A stretch of DNA of 13,362 bases from Gammaproteobacteria bacterium (GTDB taxonomy: Bacteria > Pseudomonadota > Gammaproteobacteria > Steroidobacterales > JABDKV01), in assembly GCA_029862285.1 (NCBI GenBank), contig JAOTXR010000020.1, positions 1-13,362 on the forward strand, given 5' to 3'. The position numbers were made by a program, and so were the translations under genes. Each line of letters begins with the position of its first letter. Within the stretch, counting starts at the first letter, position 1. Shown here in pieces: positions 1 through 7,854 of the stretch. A model generated the notes under the pieces. The model saw nothing but the letters and a program-made list of their open reading frames with translations, was not told where the DNA came from and searched no databases.

Positions 1-264
1 CATCTGGTGCACCGGCTCGGCGCTTTGGTGACTTTGCTGATAGTCGGCGCGATCGGCTTGTCGGCAGCTTTGCGTGGCAGTGACCGCGCGACCACGGCCT
101 CAGGTTCGGCCATCGTAGTAATATTACTGGCGCAAATCGGGCTGGGTATAACTATTGTGCTCAAGGGCTTGCCGCTGGCACCGGCTGTTGCCCACAATGG
201 TGTGGCAGCGCTGTTGGTGCTGGCGACGGTGTCGCTGAATTATTCTGCCTGGCGACTGGCCTGA
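1..264 (+). CDS. ctaA: Heme A synthase, C-terminal part (CtaA/COX15 family)
   Basis: This is the 3' end of a gene whose start lies left of the window; 87 residues are visible, reading in frame from base 1. Heme A synthase is an inner-membrane enzyme that oxidises the C8 methyl of heme O to the formyl of heme A, the cofactor of aa3-type cytochrome oxidase. What is seen: the fragment opens with HLVHRLGA, the His-Arg-containing motif near the start of a helix in the C-terminal half of the family. Three hydrophobic helices follow (about residues 5-23, 35-54 and 62-81), and the last has a histidine at residue 65 (AVAHNG), the likely second heme ligand of this half. ctaB follows after 43 bases on the same strand, which is the usual heme O to heme A pairing and supports the call. 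The N-terminal half cannot be checked. Confidence 0.85.
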   Translation, partial: HLVHRLGALVTLLIVGAIGLSAALRGSDRATTASGSAIVVILLAQIGLGITIVLKGLPLAPAVAHNGVAALLVLATVSLNYSAWRLA

Positions 265-307
265 CAGTAGACACAGGCAGCGCCCCAAACGATCTGCCCC
301 GGAAACC

Positions 308-1201
308 GTGACTACCCTTACCCTGACAAACCGACTAGGCAACTACCTTGCACTGTGCAAGCCAAAGGTAGTGTCACTGATCGTGTTTACAGCGATGGTT
401 GGCATGCTGCTGTCCACGCCGGGACTTGTCCCGCTGGACATATTTGTATTCGCATCGCTGGGCATTGCGCTGGCTGCATCCTCAGCTGCCGCCATCAATC
501 ATGTGCTGGATCGGCGCATCGACGAACGTATGAATCGTACCCGTCGTCGCCCGTTGCCACAGGGCATTCTCAACGAAAAGCAGGCACTGAGTTTTGCGAT
601 GATCCTGGGTCTGCTGGCAATGCTGCTCCTGGTGTTCTTCGTTAATCCGTTGACTGCATTGCTCACATTTGTGTCATTGATTGGCTATGCCATTATCTAC
701 ACGGCGTTTCTGAAGCACGCTACTCCGCAAAATATTGTCATTGGGGGCGCGGCCGGTGCGGCGCCACCCGTTCTGGGTTGGACCGCAGTGACCGGACAGC
801 TCGATCCAAATGCACTGCTGCTTTTCATAATAATTTTCACCTGGACGCCGCCGCACTTCTGGGCCCTGGCAATATCGCGCCGCAAAGAATATATCGACGC
901 CGGTGTACCGATGCTGCCGGTGACCCATGGCGACGCATTTACCCGGCTGCACATCCTGCTCTACACAATCCTCTTGGTTATTGCCAGTATCTTGCCCTAC
1001 CTCACGGGGATGAGCGGCCCCGCCTATCTCGCCGGTGTGCTCATTCTTGACGCGGGATTTCTGTACTATGCACTCGCATTGAAGTTTCGGCCTCGCGCTG
1101 AATTGCCGATGCAGACTTTTGCTTACTCCATCACTTACCTCATGGGATTGTTTCTGTTGTTGCTTGGCGACCACTATATACAGGGTGCACTGGCGGCATG
1201 A
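308..1201 (+). CDS. ctaB: Protoheme IX farnesyltransferase (heme O synthase)
   Basis: This 297-residue integral membrane prenyltransferase transfers a farnesyl group from farnesyl diphosphate to the vinyl group of heme B, making heme O, the substrate of the enzyme encoded just upstream. The UbiA-superfamily signature is visible: the Asp-rich motif NHVLDRRID at residues 64-72 (N64, D68, D72 expected to bind Mg-diphosphate), RPLPQG at 81-86, KHATPQN at 136-142, and PPHFW at 181-185. About eight or nine hydrophobic segments fill the rest, and the length matches the family. The start is a GTG at 308. It places the conserved segment NYLALCKPKVVSLIVFTA about a dozen residues in, as expected, but I see no clear Shine-Dalgarno. 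The stop codon overlaps the next gene's ATG (ATGA at 1198-1201). The gene is also called cyoE; the neighbouring heme A synthase favours ctaB. Confidence 0.95.
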   Translation: MTTLTLTNRLGNYLALCKPKVVSLIVFTAMVGMLLSTPGLVPLDIFVFASLGIALAASSAAAINHVLDRRIDERMNRTRRRPLPQGILNEKQALSFAMILGLLAMLLLVFFVNPLTALLTFVSLIGYAIIYTAFLKHATPQNIVIGGAAGAAPPVLGWTAVTGQLDPNALLLFIIIFTWTPPHFWALAISRRKEYIDAGVPMLPVTHGDAFTRLHILLYTILLVIASILPYLTGMSGPAYLAGVLILDAGFLYYALALKFRPRAELPMQTFAYSITYLMGLFLLLLGDHYIQGALAA

Positions 1202-2163
1202 AAATCGCTATATCGTTCCTGCTGGCGGCCGCTGTCGTTGTGCTACTTGCGGTCTTCGCTTTACGCGACGAGCCGCTTGAGTTACGCGCGGCTGGCGATA
1301 GCGTGGCGCCAGTTGTTGACGCACCGCCGCCTGCAGTGAAACAGGATGACATAGCTGTGCCGGACGCCACCGAGACCGAAGCGGCAGCAGATGAACCGGC
1401 TATTGAAATCGTCGACAGCATGGATCTGGCGGTGTTGCTGCGCGAGTATGGTTTTGGCCGTCTCGAAGGCGAGTGGCGCAACTGGGCGATGAGTCGCGGT
1501 TATCCGGTGCCCGACGGCAGCGACGGGTATGTCTACGAGCAGCCGTACGATCAGTACGATGACGAAACCCTGCGCGGTCTGGCCAGTAATGGCGATATGT
1601 GGGCGCAACAAATACTTGCCAAGCGCATATCGCGCACGAACCCGGCAGAGGCGCTGGAGTTGTATCGTGATGCGGCCATCCGCGGCTCTATTTATGCAAT
1701 GAGCGAGATGGCCAATCTGTATGCACGCATTGGGGACAAGCGGCGCGAAGTGGAATTCAAATCTCAGGATTCCGCCCTGGAACAGATCTACGCGATGCGT
1801 GATGCGCCGGTACCGCCCGAGGTTTCCGGCTACGCATGGACCGCGGTAGCGGAAATGTCCGGCACGGAGCCCATGTTTGGTAATGTTGCCGCCTCTCAAT
1901 TGGCCCGCCGGCTCACTGATGAACAAAAAGAAGAGGCATGCTCCATGGCGCAGGGTATGTACGACGAAGTAGTGGAGCGGCGCAATACATTGGGTCTGGG
2001 TGATTTCGATCGCAGGCCGCCACCGATTGTGTACTGGGACCCGGCTTCCGCACCCATCTGTTCCGAGGACAATGAACCGAATATGGATCTTTCCGGTTGC
2101 CGTCAGATACAAATGACTGAGGACAATCAGACAAACACCATCTGGATTTGTGCTGATGAGTAG
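1198..2163 (+). CDS. Membrane-anchored Sel1-like repeat protein of unknown function
   Basis: I do not recognise a specific family for this 321-residue protein. It begins with a short basic N-terminus and one hydrophobic helix (residues about 3-22), without a clear signal peptidase site, so it is probably an inner-membrane anchor with a periplasmic body. A low-complexity Ala/Pro/Glu/Asp-rich linker follows (about 30-72). Residues about 122-180 hold two helical repeats of Sel1/TPR character: ETLRGLASNGDMWAQQILAK, then AEALELYRDAAIRGSIYAMS and EMANLYARIGD. A third, degenerate one lies near 212-240. The C-terminal region has cysteines at 248, 288, 301 and 318, which could form disulfides if periplasmic. 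The ATGA overlap with ctaB suggests translational coupling and a possible link to oxidase or heme biogenesis, but this is inference from position only. The gene ends before a stem-loop, so it is probably the last gene of the ctaA-ctaB unit. Confidence 0.8.
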   Translation: MKIAISFLLAAAVVVLLAVFALRDEPLELRAAGDSVAPVVDAPPPAVKQDDIAVPDATETEAAADEPAIEIVDSMDLAVLLREYGFGRLEGEWRNWAMSRGYPVPDGSDGYVYEQPYDQYDDETLRGLASNGDMWAQQILAKRISRTNPAEALELYRDAAIRGSIYAMSEMANLYARIGDKRREVEFKSQDSALEQIYAMRDAPVPPEVSGYAWTAVAEMSGTEPMFGNVAASQLARRLTDEQKEEACSMAQGMYDEVVERRNTLGLGDFDRRPPPIVYWDPASAPICSEDNEPNMDLSGCRQIQMTEDNQTNTIWICADE

Positions 2164-2172
2164 TCACAAGCG

Positions 2173-2200
2173 GCAAACGAGGCAGTTATGCCTCGTTTGC
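2173..2200 (+). terminator. Perfect 12-bp stem-loop after the Sel1-like gene, without a T-tract
   Basis: GCAAACGAGGCA (2173-2184), a four-base GTTA loop, and TGCCTCGTTTGC (2189-2200) form a perfect 12-bp stem nine bases after the stop codon at 2161-2163. No run of T follows on either strand; the + strand is A-rich (2209-2222). It therefore does not meet the standard intrinsic terminator pattern. It may mark the 3' end of the ctaA-ctaB transcript, stabilise it, or bind a protein upstream of uvrD. Confidence 0.4.
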
Positions 2201-2216
2201 GACGCCGCAAAAAAGA

Positions 2217-2222
2217 TAAAAT
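2217..2222 (+). promoter_or_regulatory. Possible -10 box (TAAAAT) for uvrD
   Basis: TAAAAT matches the sigma-70 -10 consensus at five of six positions. If used, transcription would begin about seven bases after it, at or next to the A of the uvrD ATG (2229), giving a leaderless mRNA. This would agree with the absence of a Shine-Dalgarno before the ATG. No good -35 is visible; the region it should occupy lies in the 3' arm of the stem-loop at 2173-2200. Confidence 0.25.
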
Positions 2223-2228
2223 AGACCG

Positions 2229-4385
2229 ATGGATGTTACGCCGGTACTGGGCAGTCTGAACGATTCGCAGCGCGAAGCCGTAACGTCTCCCGCAGCGCCA
2301 GTGTTGGTACTGGCCGGTGCGGGTAGTGGCAAAACACGCGTGCTGACACACCGCATAGCCTGGTTGGTGGGGGTGGAAGACGTTTCGTCCCACAGCATCC
2401 TGGCAGTGACATTTACCAACAAGGCCGCCGCCGAAATGCGTGGCCGCATCGAATCCCTGCTGGAGACACCCGCAGCATCGATGTGGGTCGGCACCTTCCA
2501 TGGCCTGGCACATCGTCTGTTGCGTCGCCATTGGCAGGAGGCGGGGCTGCCGCAGAATTTCCAGATCCTCGATGCCGATGATCAGCTGCGGGTCATTCGT
2601 CGCCTGATTCGGGAAATGGAACTGGACGAGTCTCGCTGGGTGCCGAAGGACGTGCGCGGATTTATCAATCGCAACAAGGATGAGGGCTTGCGCCCGGCCG
2701 AACTGGCAGCGGAGGACGATCCTACGCGACGGCAAATGGTGCACCTTTACGATGTTTATCAACGTAACTGCGACAAGGCCGGTCTGGTAGATTTTGCAGA
2801 GTTGCTGCTGCGCGCGTTTGAGTTGTGGCGTGACAATGAAGAACTGCTTTCTCATTATCGCCGTCGTTTTCGCAACGTACTGGTTGACGAGTTTCAGGAC
2901 ACCAACGTTATTCAGTACCGCTGGCTGCGTTTGCTGGCCGGCACGGACGGCATACCCTTTGTAGTCGGCGATGACGATCAATCGATTTATCGCTGGCGCG
3001 GTGCAAAAATCGAACATCTGCACCGGTTTCAGAAAGACTATCCAGAAACACGACTTATCCGCCTGGAGCAAAACTATCGCTCGACCGGGTCAATACTCGG
3101 CGCCGCCAATAAGTTAATTGCAAACAACACGTCGCGGTTGGGGAAGAACCTCTGGACGGAGGGTGAAGACGGCGAACCGATTCGCATTTACTCGGGTTTT
3201 AACGAACGCGACGAAGCCCAGTTTGTGGTCGGCAAAATCAAGGATTGGAGTGAGCAGGGCGGGGCTCGCCAGGAAACGGCAATTTTGTATCGCTCCAATG
3301 CGCAATCACGGGTGTTCGAAGAGGCGCTGATTAATGCTGCGATGCCTTATCGCGTTTATGGCGGTTTGCGGTTTTTCGAGCGCGCTGAAATCAAAGATGC
3401 ACTGGCATACCTGCGACTGCTGATCAATCGTGATGACGACACGTCTTTTGAGCGGGTTGTTAATCAGCCAACCCGGGGCATCGGCGCGCGCACCGTGGAA
3501 ATGCTGCGCGAGTATGCACAGGCCAATGCCACATCGCTGTGGAAATCGGCTGGCGCGTTAATAGAACAGGGTATACGCGGGCGGGCATCCAGAAGCCTGT
3601 TCGAGTTCATGCGCCTCATCGAAGAACTCGATCACCAGACACGCGACCTGGAATTGCATGAACGTGTCGACATCGTGGTAAATCGCAGCGGGCTGGTTGC
3701 GCATTACGGCAAGGATCCGGGTGAGAAAGGTCAGGCGCGGGTAGAGAATCTCGAAGAGCTGGTCAGCGCTGCGCGAGGATTTATGCCGGACGAGCAGCTG
3801 GAGATGCCGCCGCTGGATGCTTTTCTGGCGCACGCAGCACTCGAGTCCGGTGACGACCAGGGTGATCCGTGGGACGATTGTGTGCAGTTGATGACCCTGC
3901 ATTCTGCCAAGGGGCTCGAGTTTCCGCTGGTGTTCCTGTCGGGCATGGAGGACGGTTTGTTCCCCCACCGGCTGTCTACCGGCGACAGTAAGGCGCTGGA
4001 GGAGGAAAGACGCCTGTGTTATGTGGGCATCACGCGCGCGATGAAACAGCTATATCTGACCTACGCTGAGCAGCGGCGCCTGCATGGCATGGATACGTTT
4101 GGGCTGCCGTCGCGCTTTATCAGCGAACTGCCTCAGGAGCTGGTGGAAGAGGTTCGGCCGCGGGTGCAGGTCTCGCGGCCGGTCTATCGGCCGAAACGGG
4201 GCATACAGCAGTCAGAGGCGCCAGCCGGGATGCGGCTGGGGCAACGGGTCCGGCATGGCAAGTTCGGCGAGGGGGTTGTTCTCAACTATGAAGGCGACGG
4301 TTCACATGCCCGCCTGCAGGTCAACTTCGAACAGTCCGGCACCAAATGGCTGGTCATGGCGTATGCCAACCTCGAAGTGTTGTAG
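2229..4385 (+). CDS. uvrD: DNA helicase II, UvrD (superfamily 1A 3'-5' helicase)
   Basis: This 718-residue ATP-dependent 3'-5' DNA helicase acts in nucleotide excision repair (displacing UvrC and the excised oligonucleotide) and in mismatch repair, and dismantles RecA filaments. All superfamily 1A motifs are visible: N-terminal Q-motif region LNDSQREAV (10-18), Walker A GAGSGKT (30-36, K35), motif II VDEFQD (219-224), motif III DDDQSIYRWRG starting at 248, motif IV QNYRS (281-285), motif V TLHSAKGLEF (556-565), and motif VI CYVGITRA (597-604, Arg 603). The C-terminal 50 residues (GMRLGQRVRHGKFGEGVV onward) form the Tudor-like domain that binds RNA polymerase in UvrD. The length is close to the 720 residues of the E. 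coli protein. Rep or PcrA are less likely, since the N-terminus and length fit UvrD. No E. coli-type LexA box is visible upstream, and no Shine-Dalgarno precedes the ATG. Confidence 0.95.
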   Translation: MDVTPVLGSLNDSQREAVTSPAAPVLVLAGAGSGKTRVLTHRIAWLVGVEDVSSHSILAVTFTNKAAAEMRGRIESLLETPAASMWVGTFHGLAHRLLRRHWQEAGLPQNFQILDADDQLRVIRRLIREMELDESRWVPKDVRGFINRNKDEGLRPAELAAEDDPTRRQMVHLYDVYQRNCDKAGLVDFAELLLRAFELWRDNEELLSHYRRRFRNVLVDEFQDTNVIQYRWLRLLAGTDGIPFVVGDDDQSIYRWRGAKIEHLHRFQKDYPETRLIRLEQNYRSTGSILGAANKLIANNTSRLGKNLWTEGEDGEPIRIYSGFNERDEAQFVVGKIKDWSEQGGARQETAILYRSNAQSRVFEEALINAAMPYRVYGGLRFFERAEIKDALAYLRLLINRDDDTSFERVVNQPTRGIGARTVEMLREYAQANATSLWKSAGALIEQGIRGRASRSLFEFMRLIEELDHQTRDLELHERVDIVVNRSGLVAHYGKDPGEKGQARVENLEELVSAARGFMPDEQLEMPPLDAFLAHAALESGDDQGDPWDDCVQLMTLHSAKGLEFPLVFLSGMEDGLFPHRLSTGDSKALEEERRLCYVGITRAMKQLYLTYAEQRRLHGMDTFGLPSRFISELPQELVEEVRPRVQVSRPVYRPKRGIQQSEAPAGMRLGQRVRHGKFGEGVVLNYEGDGSHARLQVNFEQSGTKWLVMAYANLEVL

Positions 4386-4421
4386 AATCGGCGCGCCTTC
4401 GCGTGAGGTTCGGCGGAACGC

Positions 4422-5801
4422 ATGAAAATTATCATTCTCGGGGCAGGCCAGGTCGGTTCAACCGTTGCATATCATCTGGCTCGCGAAGAAGCCAATGAAG
4501 TAACTATCGTCGATATCGATGCCGTGCACCTGCGCGAGCTGCAGGATCGGCTGGACCTGCGCACCATCCAGGGTCGAGCCTCGTTTCCCGGCGTGCTGAA
4601 AGCGGCAGGTGCCGGCGATGCCGATATGATCATCGCGCTGACTGACAGTGACGAAACCAACATGGTCGCATGCCAGGTTGCTTACACCCTGTTTCATACG
4701 CCGACAAAGATAGCGCGCGTGCGGGCCCCGGAATATATGGAGATCCACGAGAAACTATTTGCCCAGGAGGCGATGCCGGTCGATTTTATTATTGCTCCGG
4801 AAAAACTCGTGACCCGCCACATAAAGCGGCTGATTCAGTATCCGGGCGCGCTGCAGGTGCTCGAATTTGCCGATGGCAAAGTGCGATTGGTTGCCGTGCG
4901 CACGCACAAGGAAGGCCTGCTCGTTGGTCACCAGCTTGCAGAGCTGAAAGAACACATCCCAAATGTGGAAACGCGCGTGGTAGCGATATACCGGGGTGGT
5001 CACAGCATCCTGCCGGATGGCAAGACAGTTATCCAGGAGGACGACGAGATATTTTTCATTGCTGCGCGCAAGGACATACGGGTCGTAATGTCGGAGCTGC
5101 GCAAACTCGAGCACCCCGTGCGCAGTGTTGTTATTGCTGGTGGCGGCAACATCGGTTTGAGTCTCGCGCGTGAGCTGGAGCGAACGAATCAGGTGAAGCT
5201 GATCGAACGTGACCGCGCACGCGCACGTGAAATCTCCGAGCAACTCGACCGCACGATAGTGTTACACGGTGACGCAGCGGATGAAGAGTTATTAACAGAG
5301 GAAAATATCGACATCTGCGACGTTTTTTGCGCTGTTACCAATGCCGACGAAGCGAATATCCTCTCGGCGCTGCTTGCGAAACGCCTGGGTGCCCGCAAAG
5401 TAATGTCGTTGATCAACCGGCCGTCTTACGCTGCATTAGTTGAGGCCGGCACGATCGATATTGCGATTTCACCACAGCAAATCACGTTGGGTTCGTTGCT
5501 GGCGCACGTACGCCGTGGCGATGTGGCCAAGGTCCATTCCTTACGTCGTGGCGGTGCTGAAGCAATCGAAGCAATAGCTCATGGCAAGCGCGGTAGTTCC
5601 AAAGTCGTCGGACGCGCTGTCGAAGACATCGAATTGCCAGCAGGAACCAGCATTAGTGCGCTGGTGCGCGGCGACGAAGTAATCATCGCGCATCATGACA
5701 GCGTAATTGAAGAAGATGATCACGTGATCCTGTTTATGGCCGATCGGACAAAAATCGGTGCGGTGGAGAGGCTCTTTCAGGTGGACGTCACCTTTATCTG
5801 A
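4422..5801 (+). CDS. trkA: Trk potassium uptake system, NAD-binding peripheral protein TrkA
   Basis: This 459-residue cytoplasmic protein binds NAD(H)/nucleotides and gates the TrkH pore. It has the full-length double arrangement typical of TrkA: RCK-N1 (about 1-125) with the Rossmann motif GAGQVG at 7-12 and acidic D31, RCK-C1 (about 140-220), RCK-N2 (about 232-355) with GGGNIG at 240-245 and E262, and RCK-C2 (about 370-455). The length is nearly the same as the 458 residues of E. coli TrkA. The start at 4422 puts the Rossmann fold at the very N-terminus, as expected; only a weak GGA precedes it. The gene follows uvrD after 36 bases, and its TGA shares its last base with the trkH ATG, so the two are probably translated in a coupled way. 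Confidence 0.96.
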   Translation: MKIIILGAGQVGSTVAYHLAREEANEVTIVDIDAVHLRELQDRLDLRTIQGRASFPGVLKAAGAGDADMIIALTDSDETNMVACQVAYTLFHTPTKIARVRAPEYMEIHEKLFAQEAMPVDFIIAPEKLVTRHIKRLIQYPGALQVLEFADGKVRLVAVRTHKEGLLVGHQLAELKEHIPNVETRVVAIYRGGHSILPDGKTVIQEDDEIFFIAARKDIRVVMSELRKLEHPVRSVVIAGGGNIGLSLARELERTNQVKLIERDRARAREISEQLDRTIVLHGDAADEELLTEENIDICDVFCAVTNADEANILSALLAKRLGARKVMSLINRPSYAALVEAGTIDIAISPQQITLGSLLAHVRRGDVAKVHSLRRGGAEAIEAIAHGKRGSSKVVGRAVEDIELPAGTSISALVRGDEVIIAHHDSVIEEDDHVILFMADRTKIGAVERLFQVDVTFI

Positions 5802-7252
5802 TGTCTATCCGCGTAGTACAGCGCATCCTCGGGCTGCTGCTGATGATTTTCAGCGTGACGATGCTTCCGGCGCTGGTGGTTTCGATCGTATTCGTAGACG
5901 GGGAACACGGCGCGTTTGCCAGTGCCTTCCTGATCACGGCCGTGTCCGGACTGATCCTCTGGTTCCCGGTACGCCGGACTAAAGATGAACTGCGGCTGCG
6001 TGATGGTTTCCTCGTCGTTGCCGGGTTCTGGATCGTGCTGGGTCTGTTCGGTGCAGCGCCGTTACTGCTCGCCGAACACCTCGATATGAAGCCCATTGAC
6101 GCGGTATTCGAATCGATGTCCGGTCTGACTACGACTGGCGCGACAGTATTGACCGGTCTGGATCAGTTACCAAAGTCGATACTTTACTACCGCCAGCAAT
6201 TGCAGTGGCTGGGCGGCATGGGGATTATTGTGCTGGCTGTTGCCGTATTGCCGATGCTCGGTGTGGGCGGCATGCAGCTTTACCGCGCCGAGACACCGGG
6301 TCCGGTCAAAGACACCAAGTTGACCCCGCGAATTACCGAAACGGCGAAGGCACTCTGGTATATCTACCTGGGTATTACCGTCGTTTGCGTCCTGGCCTAT
6401 ATTGCCGCGGGCATGACTGTGTTTGATGCTATCGGGCACGGCTTCAGCACAGTTGCCATAGGCGGTTTTTCGACTCACGACGCGAGTATCGGTTATTTCG
6501 ATAGCGAGCTGATCGAAATGATTGCGGTAGTATTCATGTTTATTGCCGGTATAAATTTTTCCCTGCATTTCCTCGGATGGCGTACCGCGACGGTAGCCAA
6601 TTATTTACGTGATCCTGAATTTCGCGCCTTTGTCACGGTCCTCGGATCCCTGACCTTGCTGGTGACGCTGTATCTTTATTTTGCCGGCTATTACCCGACA
6701 CTCCACGAGGCCTTCACCAAGGGGATTTTTCAAGCCGTATCCATCGGCACGACAACAGGATTTACTACTGCCAACTACTCGGCATGGCCAGGCTCACTGC
6801 CGGTCGCGCTGATACTGGCCAGTTTCATAGGCGGCTGTGCCGGCTCCACCGGTGGCGGCATGAAAGTCATCCGCTGGTTATTGATCTACAAGCAGGGTGT
6901 GCGGGAAGTTCGCCAGCTCGTGCATCCCAGTGCCGCTATTCCGGTGAAAATCGGTTCGAAGGCCGTGCCCGAGCGCGTAATCGGCGCGGTCTGGGGTTTT
7001 TTCGCGGTGTACATTGTGTTATTCGGTTTTATGATGTTGCTGTTGCTCGGGACCGGCCTGGATCAGGTCACCGCGTTTTCGGCCGTCGCCGCGGCACTGA
7101 ACAATCTGGGCCCCGGGCTGGGTGAAGTGTCATCCAATTTTGCATCACTGGGCGTGATGGCCAAGAGTGTTTCGATAGCCGCGATGCTGCTCGGGCGTCT
7201 TGAGATATTCACACTGTTTGTTTTGTTTACGCCGACCTTCTGGCAACGATAG
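5801..7252 (+). CDS. trkH: Trk potassium uptake system, membrane pore protein TrkH/TrkG
   Basis: This 483-residue inner-membrane K+ channel/transporter subunit works with TrkA. It shows the four-fold repeat of helix-pore-helix units of the superfamily of K+ transporters. Filter-like segments are SGLTTTGA (107-114), AIGGFST (219-225), TTTGF (317-321) and NNLGPG (434-439), each with the conserved glycine. SFIGGCAGSTGGG (341-353) is the conserved intramembrane segment just before the loop leading to the last unit. The ATG overlaps the trkA stop by one base (TGATG), and the length agrees with TrkH. TrkG is a paralogue that cannot be separated by eye; trkH is the default. The gene ends five bases before the REP-like repeat at 7257. 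Confidence 0.95.
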   Translation: MSIRVVQRILGLLLMIFSVTMLPALVVSIVFVDGEHGAFASAFLITAVSGLILWFPVRRTKDELRLRDGFLVVAGFWIVLGLFGAAPLLLAEHLDMKPIDAVFESMSGLTTTGATVLTGLDQLPKSILYYRQQLQWLGGMGIIVLAVAVLPMLGVGGMQLYRAETPGPVKDTKLTPRITETAKALWYIYLGITVVCVLAYIAAGMTVFDAIGHGFSTVAIGGFSTHDASIGYFDSELIEMIAVVFMFIAGINFSLHFLGWRTATVANYLRDPEFRAFVTVLGSLTLLVTLYLYFAGYYPTLHEAFTKGIFQAVSIGTTTGFTTANYSAWPGSLPVALILASFIGGCAGSTGGGMKVIRWLLIYKQGVREVRQLVHPSAAIPVKIGSKAVPERVIGAVWGFFAVYIVLFGFMMLLLLGTGLDQVTAFSAVAAALNNLGPGLGEVSSNFASLGVMAKSVSIAAMLLGRLEIFTLFVLFTPTFWQR

Positions 7253-7256
7253 AAAC

Positions 7257-7304
7257 CGGGGACAGACCTTAATTTCCCCCTCGGGGACAGGGGTCTGTCC
7301 CCGA
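7257..7304 (+). repeat. REP-like palindromic element (GGGGACAGACC type)
   Basis: The element contains CGGGGACAGACC (7257-7268) and its exact reverse complement GGTCTGTCCCCG (7292-7303), a 12-bp stem. A second copy of CGGGGACAG (7282-7290) can pair instead with CTGTCCCCGA, extended to a 10-bp stem 7281-7290/7295-7304 with a GGGT loop. The two structures exclude each other. The GGGGACAG.../...CTGTCCCC wording resembles repetitive extragenic elements that I recall as scattered through gammaproteobacterial genomes and mobilised by REP-associated tyrosine (RAYT, Y1) transposases. No transposase is present in this window, so this would be a non-autonomous copy. It fills almost the whole gap between trkH and dctQ. 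Confidence 0.65.
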
Positions 7305-7311
7305 CCAGGGC

Positions 7312-7854
7312 ATGCTGAAGATTGCAAATAAACTCGAGGCGCTAATCCTGTTAATCGGTCGCGTGGCGGCATGGTTGACGCTGTTCATGGTATTGCTGAC
7401 TGTCGTGGTTGTTGTGCTGCGATATTTTTTTGACTTTGGGCGTATCTGGATGCAGGAGCTGGTTACCTGGTCGCACGCGGCCGTGTTCCTGCTGGGCGCC
7501 GCTTATACCCTAAGTCACAATGAGCACGTACGGGTCGATATTTTCTATCGCCGAGTCAGTTCGGCGACCCAAGCCCGTATCGATATAGTCGGCACCCTCC
7601 TGTTGCTTTTCCCTGTTTGCGGTCTGTTGTTGTACACCGGTGGCAGGTATGCCTGGAAATCATGGCAGCTGGCCGAGCGTTCGCCTGAAACCGGTGGCCT
7701 GGCCTTTCCCTTTATTCCGTTGGGCAAGACCTTTTTGTTAGTCATGATTGTGCTTTTGCTCCTGCAGGGCGCGGTCATCATTCTGAGAAATATCCACGCT
7801 CTGCGGACCGGCGACTTTCCATCCGACGAACGTCCGCGTGGCGAAGTACTTTGA
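7312..7854 (+). CDS. dctQ: TRAP transporter small permease (DctQ)
   Basis: This 180-residue inner-membrane protein is the four-helix subunit of a tripartite ATP-independent periplasmic transporter, linking the binding protein to the large permease. Four hydrophobic segments are visible (about 14-36, 48-66, 91-109 and 136-157), together with the family's loop motif HNEHVRVDIFY (residues 69-79) and the typical WMQEL stretch before the second helix. Its length fits DctQ. The ATG lies only seven bases after the REP-like hairpin, with a poor Shine-Dalgarno (AGGG directly before the start), so translation may be weak or affected by that structure. It overlaps the next gene by one base. The companion binding protein is encoded on the opposite strand at 10560-11657. 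Confidence 0.9.
   Translation: MLKIANKLEALILLIGRVAAWLTLFMVLLTVVVVVLRYFFDFGRIWMQELVTWSHAAVFLLGAAYTLSHNEHVRVDIFYRRVSSATQARIDIVGTLLLLFPVCGLLLYTGGRYAWKSWQLAERSPETGGLAFPFIPLGKTFLLVMIVLLLLQGAVIILRNIHALRTGDFPSDERPRGEVL

Noticed and set aside
1282-2112. 276-codon minus-strand open frame opposite the Sel1-like gene
   Set aside because: The + strand frame has a signal anchor, repeats and an operon overlap; the minus frame is rich in His/Arg and has no domain-like pattern.
2164-2228. LexA/SOS box before uvrD
   Set aside because: No CTG-N10-CAG pattern of E. coli type is visible in the gap; other LexA types cannot be excluded by eye.
2127-3071. Long open frame (314 codons) on the minus strand opposite the start of uvrD
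   Set aside because: It lies antisense to a full-length UvrD with intact motifs, and its translation shows no recognisable domain; it is a codon-bias shadow.
7851-7853. TTG start for dctM
   Set aside because: The ATG at 7854 gives the same protein less one residue and the TGATG junction seen at other gene pairs in the window.
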